Shown here in pieces: positions 8,603-16,275 of a stretch of DNA of 64,000 nucleotides. Every line of letters begins with the position of its first letter. The first letter of the stretch is position 1. Below the pieces are notes generated by a model. The model had not been told where the DNA came from, did no database searches, and saw only the letters and a list, made by a program, of their open reading frames with translations. The position numbers and the translations under genes are program-made. Source of the stretch: Amycolatopsis mediterranei (lineage in GTDB: Bacteria > Actinomycetota > Actinomycetes > Mycobacteriales > Pseudonocardiaceae); NCBI RefSeq assembly GCF_026017845.1, contig NZ_CP100416.1:6866326-6930325 (forward strand), given 5' to 3'.

Positions 8603-8775
8603 GGTCCACCTCCGCCTCGTCGCGATACCCGAACCCAACCGCGTGCGGCGCCCCGGAGCCATCCCGCCGGTCACCATGAACGGGCGAGCCGATGTGGTGG
8701 ACGGCCACATGGTCTCCGGCCGCGCGGCCGTCTTAACGTCACCGAGACCCTCTCAACGACGAGAAGGAGCTCACC

Positions 8776-9978
8776 ATGCGCAAGCTCGCCTTCGCCGGAC
8801 TCGCCGCGATCACCGCCGCCGTGCTCACCACCGTCGGGGTGGCCGCCGCCGATCCGCCGCCGTCGTCCCTCGTACCGGTCGGCAATTTCGGCGCCAATCC
8901 CGGGGCGCTGGCGATGTACACCTACACCCCCGCGGGGCTCGGGACCGGCCGTCCGGTGGTCGTCGCGCTGCACGGCTGCACGCAGAGCGCCGCGGACTAC
9001 TACGCCCACTCGGGCTGGCCCGAGCTGGCCGACCGCTGGCGGTTCGAGGTCGTGTTCCCGCAGCAGTCGACGGCGAACAACTCGCTGAAGTGCTTCAACT
9101 GGTTCTCCACCGCCGACGACACCCGCGGCAACGGCGAAGCCGCCTCCGTCAAGTCCATGGTGGACAAGGCGATCGCCGACCACGGCTCGGACCCCGCCCG
9201 GGTGTTCGTCACCGGCCTCTCGGCCGGCGGCGGGATGACCGCCGACCTGCTGGCCGCGTACCCGGACGTCTTCGCCGCGGGCGGGATCAACGCCGGGCTG
9301 CCCGCCCAGTGCGCCACGAGCGTCACCGAAGCGACGAACTGCCAGCAGAACGACCAGCACCTGACGCCGGCGCAGTGGGCGGCGAAGGTCAAGGCGCAGT
9401 ACCCCGGCTACGGCGGCCCGTGGCCGCGGGTGGCGATCTGGCAGGGCACCGGCGACTACACCGTCTACCCGGTCAACGGCACCGAGCTGCGCGACCAGTG
9501 GACCGCGGTGCACGGCGTCTCCCAGACCCCGACGAGCACGCAGTCCCTGCCCGGCGGCACGACGTTGACGAACTACGCCGGCCAGGTCCAGCTGTACTCG
9601 ATCGCGGGCATGGGCCACGGCACCGCGGTCGACCCGGGCACCGGCACGACGCAGTGCGGCAGCACCGGCGCGTACTTCCTCGCCGGGATCTGTTCGAGCT
9701 ACTACACCGGCGTGTTCTTCGGGCTGGACCAGGGATCGGGCACGACGACGGCCACCCCGCCGCCGACGACCACCACGACCACGACCACCACGCCGCCGGG
9801 TACCTGCGTGAGCGCCAGCAACTACGCCCACACGCAGGCCGGCCGCGCGCACCAGAGCGCCGGCCAGACGTACGCGAACGGCTCGAACCAGGCCATGGGC
9901 CTGTGGAACACCTTCACCGTGCACGCGCTGCGGGAGACGTCCCCGGGCTACTGGGTCCTCGCCGACGGGCAGTGTTGA
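8776..9978 (+). CDS. Extracellular PHB depolymerase-family esterase with C-terminal binding domain
   Basis: A 400-residue secreted enzyme of the short-chain polyhydroxyalkanoate depolymerase family. A signal peptide covers about residues 1-25. The oxyanion motif ALHGCTQ (64-70) and nucleophile elbow GLSAGG (Ser149) are present, with Asp in GTGDYTVYPVN and His in AGMGHGTAVD as the rest of the triad. A Thr/Pro linker at about residues 330-342 leads to a roughly 55-residue C-terminal domain (CVSASNYAHT...GYWVLADGQC) of the kind that binds polyester granules. AAGGAG lies 7 bases before ATG. With the divergent hydrolase and the downstream bdhA/transporter genes it fits stepwise PHB-to-acetoacetate use. 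Confidence 0.9.
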   Translation: MRKLAFAGLAAITAAVLTTVGVAAADPPPSSLVPVGNFGANPGALAMYTYTPAGLGTGRPVVVALHGCTQSAADYYAHSGWPELADRWRFEVVFPQQSTANNSLKCFNWFSTADDTRGNGEAASVKSMVDKAIADHGSDPARVFVTGLSAGGGMTADLLAAYPDVFAAGGINAGLPAQCATSVTEATNCQQNDQHLTPAQWAAKVKAQYPGYGGPWPRVAIWQGTGDYTVYPVNGTELRDQWTAVHGVSQTPTSTQSLPGGTTLTNYAGQVQLYSIAGMGHGTAVDPGTGTTQCGSTGAYFLAGICSSYYTGVFFGLDQGSGTTTATPPPTTTTTTTTTPPGTCVSASNYAHTQAGRAHQSAGQTYANGSNQAMGLWNTFTVHALRETSPGYWVLADGQC

Positions 9979-10010
9979 CCGGGGCTCCGCCACCCGGCCC
10001 CCGCAGCGAT

Positions 10011-10063
10011 GCAGTGAATGACTCATTCCTGTCGTCGGACGACATGAATGAGTCATTCACTGC
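10011..10063. repeat. 18-bp perfect inverted repeat, probable bidirectional terminator
   Basis: The left arm GCAGTGAATGACTCATTC (10011-10028) is exactly matched by its reverse complement at 10046-10063, with a 17-base loop. It sits in the gap between two convergent genes (PHB depolymerase and cyclodehydratase). Each arm contains the near-palindrome GAATGACTCATTC. Just upstream (about 9980-10003) a GGGCTCCGCCACCCGGCCCC block resembles the one at 23688-23711. There is no T-run, as is usual for high-G+C terminators. Confidence 0.7.
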
Positions 10064-10095
10064 GTCGGACCCGCCGCGCTGACCGACATGCACAC

Positions 10096-12279
10096 CTAAA
10101 GGAAGATCCGCATCGGATTGAGGTCTTCGTAGGCGGTCGGCTCGGCCAGGCGGCCGAGCCGCACCGGCACGTCGTAGAGCCGCCCGGGCGCGAAGCGCCC
10201 CCAGAACCCGCGCAGGCCCGGCACGATCACCTTGACCACCGGCAGGCCGATGTCGGGCCGCGTCTGGTCGAGCACGAACACCTCGAGGCCGGCGGCTTCG
10301 AGCCGGGCCTGCACCAGCCGCAAGTCCGCCAGCAGGTCCGGCGACGAGACGTCATCGAAGCGGGCCAGGCCGAGCGCCGGGTCCGGCAGGAGGTACGGCT
10401 GGCCGGCCACGGTCGCGTCCCGCAGCCACCGCGCCGCGTCCGGGTCGTCGCCGCCGTCCCACCCGTCGAGGAGCGCGGGCATCATCTGGTTCAGCTCGGT
10501 CAGCGCGCGCCGCACCGCGACGGCCGGGTCGAGGTGGGCGCCGAACCCCAGCATGATCGCCTCGCGCGCCCCGCCGGTCTGCCGGGAGACCGCGGCCAGC
10601 ACGGGCACGCCCAGGTCGGCGGTCAGGTCGAGGACCCAGAGTTCGCGGCCCAGACCCGCGTACGCCTCGCGCAGCTCGGCGATCCAGGGGTCGCCGAACG
10701 CGTCCAGGTCGACCGCCGGCTGCCGGGTGCGGTTATACCACCACAGCGCGACGGCGTCGCGTTCCACGACCTCGAGCATTCCCTGCAGCGCGGCGTCTTC
10801 CAGGGTGCCGCCCGCGGCGTTGCCGTTGGAGTCGGCGAGCACGGACGGCGGCCCGGGTGCGCCGAAGTACAGCATGGCGGTCGGGAACAGCCGGTGTTCG
10901 CCGCGGGTGAGCGACCACACCGGGGTCCAGTCCAGCACGGCGTCGTCGTCGAACGGCTCGACGACGTGCTGGAACGGCCCGTGATTCGCGTTGGTGCGCG
11001 CCCGGTCGGCGAACTGGCGTTCGTGGAACAGCTGGCACGTGCCGGGGTGCACCGCCTTGTCGCCCAGCGAACGGAAGCTCGCCCGCACCCGTTCTTCGTC
11101 ACCGTCGTGGTGGCCGCTGTGCCGTTCGAGGGCCTCGCACAGCGCGCCGACCTCGGCCTGGATCGGGGTGACGCCCTTGCCGCCGTTCTGGCTGCGCAAC
11201 GCCGTGGCCAGCCGATCGGCGCCACGCCGGCCCAGCGCGATGTTGGGTCCGGAGCGGTACGACGCGAACAGGGCCGGCCCGCGCGTGTCGCGGCGCAGCT
11301 CCTTGACGACGCCGGTCAGCGGGCTGACCAGGTGCCGGTAGGTGTCGAGCACCTGCTCCGGCGGCAGCACGCGATGCCCGCCGCCGTCGGTGCGGGACTT
11401 GGGCCGGGACTCGAACACCACCGGCCGGCGCGTCCGTTCGCGCACCAGCTCCGGGTTTCCGCAGGACGGGCACTGGGGCCGGGCGCGCACCTCGTGCCGT
11501 TCGCCGGTCAGGTCGCGGCTGTCGAACGTCCAGAGGGCCCGCTGGCCCGGGTACCGCTGCCCGGCCAGCCACTTGACCGCCTCGAGCGCGACCAGGTTGA
11601 GCGCGACGGCGGTCAGCGGGGTGAGCGTGACCTCCGGGCGCGGCAGGGGCCCGGGCCGGCCGAGCGCGGCGCGGACGTGGGCCTCGGCGGGCCGGTTGCC
11701 CCACAGGCGGGCGGCCAGGCAGTGCCAGCACGGGCCGTCGCCGGGGGTGAAGAACGGGCCGAGCCACAAGCGCGCCCCGAGGGGTTTGGCGAGCAGCCAC
11801 GGACGTCCGGACGCGCGGTGTTCGGCGTCCACTTCGGACAGTGTTTCGCCGAGATAGTCGTGGCACAGCACCACGGAAAGCTCGGCTTCTTCGGCCACGG
11901 TGAGCCCGGCCGCGCGCAGGACGTCCGCCGACGCGGGATCCCCGCCGAACAACGCGACCCGGCCGCGCGCCGGCTCGGCGCCCACGGCGTCCCAGTAGGC
12001 CAGTTCGGGCGTGGAAGCCGCCGGGCGCAAGCCGATCAGCCCGGCTTCGGCGAGCCGGGTCAGCACCCCGGACGCCTCTTCGGCGGGGACGTCGGCGGGC
12101 AGGTCCCGGCGCAGGGCCGCGAAGTCCCTGGTGCCGTCCAGCAACGGAACCAGGGACTCCAGGTGCGGCCCGCGCAGCGCCGTCGCACCGTCTTCGGACA
12201 GCACGTAGACCGCGTCGCCGGGCACCACCGCGGTCCGCAGGTGCCGCTTGAACCCGACGACCGGCGGCGGTTCGGTCAC
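10096..12279 (-). CDS. Fused TOMM cyclodehydratase: E1-like leader-binding domain plus YcaO domain
   Basis: A 727-residue RiPP enzyme. Residues about 1-280 are the Ocin-ThiF/cyclodehydratase C-like part, which binds precursor leaders: a winged-helix start, a Rossmann segment (GRVALFGGD) and a zinc tetrad C184xxC187 and C270xxC273. Residues about 300-727 are YcaO, with ATP/Mg motifs QAEVGALCEALER (374-386), DSNGNAAG (483-490) and EVVERD (503-508). Such enzymes turn Cys/Ser/Thr of a precursor into thiazoline/oxazoline with ATP. The C-terminus ends LNPMRIFL instead of the usual PxPxP. GTG at 12279 overlaps the stop of precursor 1 by 4 bp, which ties enzyme to substrate. No azoline oxidase, protease or exporter is adjacent. 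Confidence 0.9.
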   Translation of the reverse strand: MTEPPPVVGFKRHLRTAVVPGDAVYVLSEDGATALRGPHLESLVPLLDGTRDFAALRRDLPADVPAEEASGVLTRLAEAGLIGLRPAASTPELAYWDAVGAEPARGRVALFGGDPASADVLRAAGLTVAEEAELSVVLCHDYLGETLSEVDAEHRASGRPWLLAKPLGARLWLGPFFTPGDGPCWHCLAARLWGNRPAEAHVRAALGRPGPLPRPEVTLTPLTAVALNLVALEAVKWLAGQRYPGQRALWTFDSRDLTGERHEVRARPQCPSCGNPELVRERTRRPVVFESRPKSRTDGGGHRVLPPEQVLDTYRHLVSPLTGVVKELRRDTRGPALFASYRSGPNIALGRRGADRLATALRSQNGGKGVTPIQAEVGALCEALERHSGHHDGDEERVRASFRSLGDKAVHPGTCQLFHERQFADRARTNANHGPFQHVVEPFDDDAVLDWTPVWSLTRGEHRLFPTAMLYFGAPGPPSVLADSNGNAAGGTLEDAALQGMLEVVERDAVALWWYNRTRQPAVDLDAFGDPWIAELREAYAGLGRELWVLDLTADLGVPVLAAVSRQTGGAREAIMLGFGAHLDPAVAVRRALTELNQMMPALLDGWDGGDDPDAARWLRDATVAGQPYLLPDPALGLARFDDVSSPDLLADLRLVQARLEAAGLEVFVLDQTRPDIGLPVVKVIVPGLRGFWGRFAPGRLYDVPVRLGRLAEPTAYEDLNPMRIFL

Positions 12280-12515
12280 CCGGCGGCCGCGGTCACCGGC
12301 TCGGCCACCTCGGGCAGGTACAACCGGACCGGCTCGGCGCAGACGCACAAGACGCACAACCGCACCGGCTCGGCGCAGAAGGTGGCGACACACGCCCGTA
12401 CCGGTCCGGAACGCCGGGCGCCGGACCGGCCGTCGAGCTGGTCGATCCTCAGGTCGAGCACCTCGGGCGGCCCTGCTTCGAACACGGCGGTCAGTGCACG
12501 TTGGAATTCACTCAC
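12276..12515 (-). CDS. TOMM/RiPP precursor peptide 1 with repeated Cys-rich core
   Basis: A 79-residue peptide starting at GTG 12515, with a GGGGG purine tract 6-10 bases upstream. Residues 1-32 form an acidic leader (SEFQRALTAVFEAGPP...) ending in IDQLDGRSG, almost identical to that of precursor 2. The core from residue 36 is built of repeats: SGPVRACVATFC, AEPVRLCVLCVC, AEPVRLYLPEV, then AEPVTAAAG. Five cysteines (42, 47, 54, 57, 59) and two threonines could be cyclised. The stop overlaps the start of the cyclodehydratase gene (12276-12279), strong evidence that the pair is a RiPP substrate and enzyme. I do not recognise the precursor family; the product structure is unknown. Confidence 0.8.
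   Translation of the reverse strand: MSEFQRALTAVFEAGPPEVLDLRIDQLDGRSGARRSGPVRACVATFCAEPVRLCVLCVCAEPVRLYLPEVAEPVTAAAG
12306..12410 (-). repeat. Tandem 36-bp core-peptide repeat units in precursor 1
   Basis: Three in-frame units encode (S/A)(G/E)PVR-x-(C/Y)...: residues 36-47 (12410-12375), 48-59 (12374-12339) and 60-70 (12338-12306). Units 2 and 3 share CAEPVRL across their junctions almost identically at DNA level. The spacing is 12, 12 and 11 codons. The pattern suggests duplication of a core cassette as in multi-product RiPP precursors. Confidence 0.75.
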
Positions 12516-12630
12516 GGAAACCCCCTCGATTCCAGTGGACGTCAACTTCCACCGTGCCCGTTCGCCGAGCGATTCGATAGGGCTGGTCGGGCGGTTTCCC
12601 GCGTTCATCCGGCGGCATTCCCGGATTCGA

Positions 12631-12804
12631 TCACCGACAGGGGCTGACCGACGGGCGAACCGGATCCGCCACCCAGGTGTAGCAAATCGGCACCGGGCCG
12701 GCCCCGGTACCCGACCGGCCGTCGAGCTGGTCGATCGCCAGCCCGGGCACCGCGGCCGGGCCAACCTCGAACGCGGACGCGAGCGCGCTTTCGAATTCCT
12801 TCAT
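12631..12804 (-). CDS. TOMM/RiPP precursor peptide 2
   Basis: A 57-residue peptide starting at ATG 12804 with a G-rich ribosome site (GGGGGTTTC) directly before it, the same arrangement as precursor 1. The leader KEFESALASAFEVGPA...IDQLDGRSG matches that of precursor 1 (shared F-x3-AL-x3-FE-x-GP and IDQLDGRSG). The core has two units, AGPVPICYTWV and ADPVRPSVSPCR, with the same (A)(G/D)PV(R/P) start as precursor 1 units; Cys41, Thr43, Ser52, Ser54 and Cys56 are candidate cyclised residues. It lies 115 bp upstream of precursor 1 on the same strand. Too short and too divergent in the core for ordinary gene finding; the paired leader conservation is the main support. Confidence 0.75.
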   Translation of the reverse strand: MKEFESALASAFEVGPAAVPGLAIDQLDGRSGTGAGPVPICYTWVADPVRPSVSPCR

Positions 12805-12957
12805 GAAACCCCCATCATCGGCGATATCCGTCGGTTTCCACGGTGCCCGGCCAGGCCACGGCCCGCTAGACCCGGGCGGCCGACGCACCGGGCTGCCGAG
12901 CGGCGCAACGGCTACTGGTCCGCGGCAATCTCGAAGAAATCGAAGGAAATCGAAGAA

Positions 12958-14811
12958 TCACCGCGGTGCGCCGAGCCGGTGCAGCCGCAGCGCCAATTGG
13001 ATCTCCAGCGCCCGATCCGGCGCCTGCCAGTCCTCCCCCAGCAGCGACGCCACCCGCTCCAGCCGCTGCACCACCGTGTTCACGTGGACGTGCAGCACGT
13101 CCTTCGTGCGCGCCAGCTGCGCGCCGTTCGCGAAGTAGGCCCGCAGCGTCGCCACCAGCTCCGTGCCGCGGCGCTCGTCGTAGTCCAGGACCGGCCCCAG
13201 CGTCCGGCGGACGAACACGTCCAGGTCCGCGCGGTCGCCGAGGAGCTGGCCGAGGAAGCCCAGCCCCGCCATCGCCGCGCCTTCGCCGGTCCGGCCGAGC
13301 GCCAGCAACGCCCGGACGCAGCGCGCTGCCTCCGCGTGGGCCTCCGCGATCGCCGCGGGGCCGCTCGCCGGCCCCGCGGCGCCCACCGTGACCGGGCGGC
13401 CGGTCGCCGAGCCGAGGTCGGCCGCGACGCGGCGGGCCAGCTCGTCCGGGTCGCCGGTGGCGAGCAGCACGACCTCTTCGGCGTGCACCCCGACCAGCGT
13501 CGCGTACCGGGCGGCCGCGCTCGCCACGCGCCGCCGTGAGCCGCCGTCGGCGTGGGCGACCAGCACCGCGTGCGGGGCCGAGAGGTCGATGCCCAGCCGG
13601 CGGCCGCGAGCCAGCAGCGCCCGGGGATTGCGGCCGGGCGCGGTGAGCAGGTCGGTCAGCAGCTCGCCGCGGACCTCGTCTTCGGCGCGCACCACCGATC
13701 GCCGCAGCATCAGCAGCAACGCCGTCACGACGCCGGCGCGTTCGAACAGCCGCCGGTCGGGGTCGCCGAGCCCGGGGCGACCGGCCAGCACCAGGCTGCC
13801 GAGCAGTTCCGGTCCCGCCTGCACCGCGCACACCCAGTTGTCCTTTGTGGACACCGCGCGCCCGGTGGTGCGGGCCGCGGCCAGCGCGTCCGGATCGAGG
13901 GCCACCGGATCCGCCGAACTCGCCAGCAGCGTGCCGTCGGCGTCGTACACCGTGAGCTCTCCGTGCAGCACGGCCGCGACCGCGTCGGCGACGTCCGGCA
14001 GGTCGCCCCCGCGGAGCACGAGGTCGGTGAGCCGGTCGTGGGCGTCCTCGGCGCGTTCCATCGTCGCGTTGGCCTCGTTGAGTTCCGCGACCGCGCGGCG
14101 GGTCTGGTCCAGGAGGTTCGCGCTGTCCAGGGCGATCGCCGCGTGGTCGGCGAGCGACGACAGCAGCGCGACCTCGTCGGCGGAGAACTCCCGGGCGGCA
14201 CGGTCGGACGCGAAGAGCACGCCCAGCACCTTCGGGCCGATGGCCAGCGGGACGCCGAGGATCGCGGTCAGGCCCTCGTCTTCGACGCCGGAGTCGATGG
14301 GCCGGGTGTGCTTGAACCGGTCGTCGTTGAAGTAGTCCGACGTCGCGTACGGCCGCGCGGTCTGCGCGACCAGCCCGCCGAGGCCCTCCCCCATGCCGAG
14401 CACGATCTGCTGGAACTCCGCCGACACCGAGCCGTCGCTGACCCGGATGTAGGTCTTGCCCTCGGCTTCGTCGTTGAGGCTGAGGTAGGAGACGTCGACG
14501 CCGAGCAGCGCCCTCGCCCGCCGGACGATCGAGCGCAGCACGGTGTCCGGATCGGACAGTGCGGCGAGCTCGCTCGCGGTCTCGAACAACGCGGTGAGCC
14601 GGGCCTCGCGCCGCCGGTGCTCGGCCAGGGTCTCGCGGATCCGCAGGGCCAGCTCGCCCGCGCTGGCCAGCGCGGCCAGGTCGGCCGGGTCGAGGGCGCC
14701 CTCGGCGCGGGCGGCCACGACGACGTGCGCCAGCTGCTCGGTGCTCGCCCCGGAGGCGAGCAGGTCGAGCAGCCGGCGCAACGCGTCCGAGGGTGCGGTC
14801 ACGGCGGTCAT
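12958..14811 (-). CDS. GAF-domain PucR/CdaR-family transcriptional regulator
   Basis: A 617-residue regulator. Residues about 75-225 form a GAF sensor domain (ALFETASELAALSDPDTVLRSIV ... ALDSANLL), a coiled-coil linker follows (QTRRAVAELNEANATMERA), and the C-terminus has the PucR helix-turn-helix (TLRAYFANGAQLARTKDVLHVHVNTVVQRLERVASLLG). The family activates catabolic genes in response to a ligand. It follows the symporter and 3-hydroxybutyrate dehydrogenase genes on the same strand (61 bp after the symporter), so it most likely controls them. It is also 154 bp upstream of the RiPP precursors, so read-through or control of that locus is possible. A GTAC-poor region before the ATG shows no clear operator. 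Confidence 0.88.
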   Translation of the reverse strand: MTAVTAPSDALRRLLDLLASGASTEQLAHVVVAARAEGALDPADLAALASAGELALRIRETLAEHRRREARLTALFETASELAALSDPDTVLRSIVRRARALLGVDVSYLSLNDEAEGKTYIRVSDGSVSAEFQQIVLGMGEGLGGLVAQTARPYATSDYFNDDRFKHTRPIDSGVEDEGLTAILGVPLAIGPKVLGVLFASDRAAREFSADEVALLSSLADHAAIALDSANLLDQTRRAVAELNEANATMERAEDAHDRLTDLVLRGGDLPDVADAVAAVLHGELTVYDADGTLLASSADPVALDPDALAAARTTGRAVSTKDNWVCAVQAGPELLGSLVLAGRPGLGDPDRRLFERAGVVTALLLMLRRSVVRAEDEVRGELLTDLLTAPGRNPRALLARGRRLGIDLSAPHAVLVAHADGGSRRRVASAAARYATLVGVHAEEVVLLATGDPDELARRVAADLGSATGRPVTVGAAGPASGPAAIAEAHAEAARCVRALLALGRTGEGAAMAGLGFLGQLLGDRADLDVFVRRTLGPVLDYDERRGTELVATLRAYFANGAQLARTKDVLHVHVNTVVQRLERVASLLGEDWQAPDRALEIQLALRLHRLGAPR

Positions 14812-14871
14812 GTTACTAATCCGGCCAAAAGTAGGCCGACCCCCGCGCGGCGCGTAACCGTTGCCACGAAG

Positions 14872-16239
14872 TCATTCGGCCGTGGCTGTGGTCGGATTAG
14901 TAACGATCGGCACAGTGGGCGAAACGGTCGCCGTCTCCGCCTCGACGTCGTCCTGCAGCGATTCGCCGCGGGTTTCCCGGGCCGAAAGCAGCGCGATCAC
15001 CGTGATCAGGCACATCGCCGCGACGTACAGCGACACCGGCACGGTGCTGCCCCAGCTGGAGAACAGCGCGACGGCGATCAGCGGCGCGACGGCCCCGGCG
15101 GCGATCGACGAGAGCTGGCCGCCGACGGAAAGGCCGGTGTAGCGCACCCGGGTCGGGAACTGCTCGGCGAAGAACGCGGCCTGCGGGCCGTACATCGCGC
15201 CGTGCAACACCAGCCCGACGGTCGTGGCCAGCACGATCACCGCCGACGACTTCGTGTCGAGCAGCGCGAAGAACGCGAAGCCCCACAACGCCATCCCGAT
15301 CGCGCCGAACAGGTAGACCGGACGGCGGCCGACGCGGTCGGACAGCGCACCCCACAGCGGGATCGTCACGAAGTGCACGGCGGAGCCGATCAGCACCGCG
15401 GTCAGGCCGACGCCCTTCGGCAGGTGCAGCCCGGTCGTGACGTACACCAGGATGAACGCGGTGATCACGTAGTACGAGACGTTCTCGGCCATCCGCGCGC
15501 CGATCGTGATCAGCACCTGCCGCCAGCTGTTGCGGAAGACCTCGACCACCGGCACGTGCTTCTCGGCGCGCGCCTCGGCCTGGCGCTGAGCCGCCAGGAA
15601 GACCGGCGACTCGGCGACGGCCAGCCGGATCCACAGCCCGATCAGCAGCAGCACGCCCGAGAGCAGGAACGGGACGCGCCAGCCCCACGACATGAACGTC
15701 GCGTCGGACTGGGTGGCCGAGAGGATCGCCAGCACCGCGGTGGCCAGCAGGTTCCCGCCGGGCGCGCCGCACTGCGGCCAGCTCGCCCAGAAACCGCGGC
15801 GGCGGTCGTCGCCGTGTTCGGAGACGATCAGGACGGCCCCGCCCCATTCCCCGCCGAGCGCGAAGCCCTGGACGAGCCGGAGCAGCGTGAGCAGGATCGG
15901 CGCCAGGACACCCGCGGTGGCGTACGTCGGCAGGACGCCCATCAGGCAGGTCGAGCCGCCCATCAGCACGAGGCTGACGACCAGGAGTTTCTTCCGGCCG
16001 AGCCGGTCGCCGAAGTGGCCGAAGACCAGGCCGCCGACCGGGCGGGCGAGGAAGCCGACGGCGTAGGTCAGGAACGCCAGCAGCGTGCCGGTGAGCGGGT
16101 TCGCCGTCGGGAAGAACAGCTTGTTGAAGACAAGGGCGGCGGCCGAGGTGTAGAGGAAGAAGTCGTACCACTCGATGGTGGTGCCGATCAGGCTCGCGCC
16201 GACGATCTTGGCGATCGCCGACCGGTGGGGTTGGCTCAC
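14872..16239 (-). CDS. MHS-family (MFS) metabolite:H+ symporter
   Basis: A 455-residue, 12-helix transporter of the metabolite:H+ symporter family (KgtP/ShiA/ProP type). Hallmarks are GTTIEWYDFFLYTSAAALVF at the start, GHFGDRLGRKKLLV in loop 2-3, LRLVQGFALGGEWGGA in helices 4-5 and LSDRVGRRPVYLFG in the second half. These systems carry carboxylates or betaines with protons. The location 36 bp after the 3-hydroxybutyrate dehydrogenase gene makes 3-hydroxybutyrate or a related hydroxyacid the likely substrate. GTG at 16239 is preferred because GGAG lies 6 bases upstream; a GTG at 16251 is in frame too. Confidence 0.86.
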   Translation of the reverse strand: MSQPHRSAIAKIVGASLIGTTIEWYDFFLYTSAAALVFNKLFFPTANPLTGTLLAFLTYAVGFLARPVGGLVFGHFGDRLGRKKLLVVSLVLMGGSTCLMGVLPTYATAGVLAPILLTLLRLVQGFALGGEWGGAVLIVSEHGDDRRRGFWASWPQCGAPGGNLLATAVLAILSATQSDATFMSWGWRVPFLLSGVLLLIGLWIRLAVAESPVFLAAQRQAEARAEKHVPVVEVFRNSWRQVLITIGARMAENVSYYVITAFILVYVTTGLHLPKGVGLTAVLIGSAVHFVTIPLWGALSDRVGRRPVYLFGAIGMALWGFAFFALLDTKSSAVIVLATTVGLVLHGAMYGPQAAFFAEQFPTRVRYTGLSVGGQLSSIAAGAVAPLIAVALFSSWGSTVPVSLYVAAMCLITVIALLSARETRGESLQDDVEAETATVSPTVPIVTNPTTATAE

Positions 16240-16275
16240 TGCGGGCTCCACTTCCTTGTGGTGGTAGGGCGTTGC

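Noticed and set aside
9763..9795. ACC/ACG trinucleotide repeat
   Set aside because: It encodes the Thr/Pro linker of the PHB depolymerase, a normal feature of such enzymes.
12516..12630. A third RiPP precursor between the two found
   Set aside because: No frame there carries the FE-GP or IDQLDGRSG leader, and no suitable start with a G-rich site is present.
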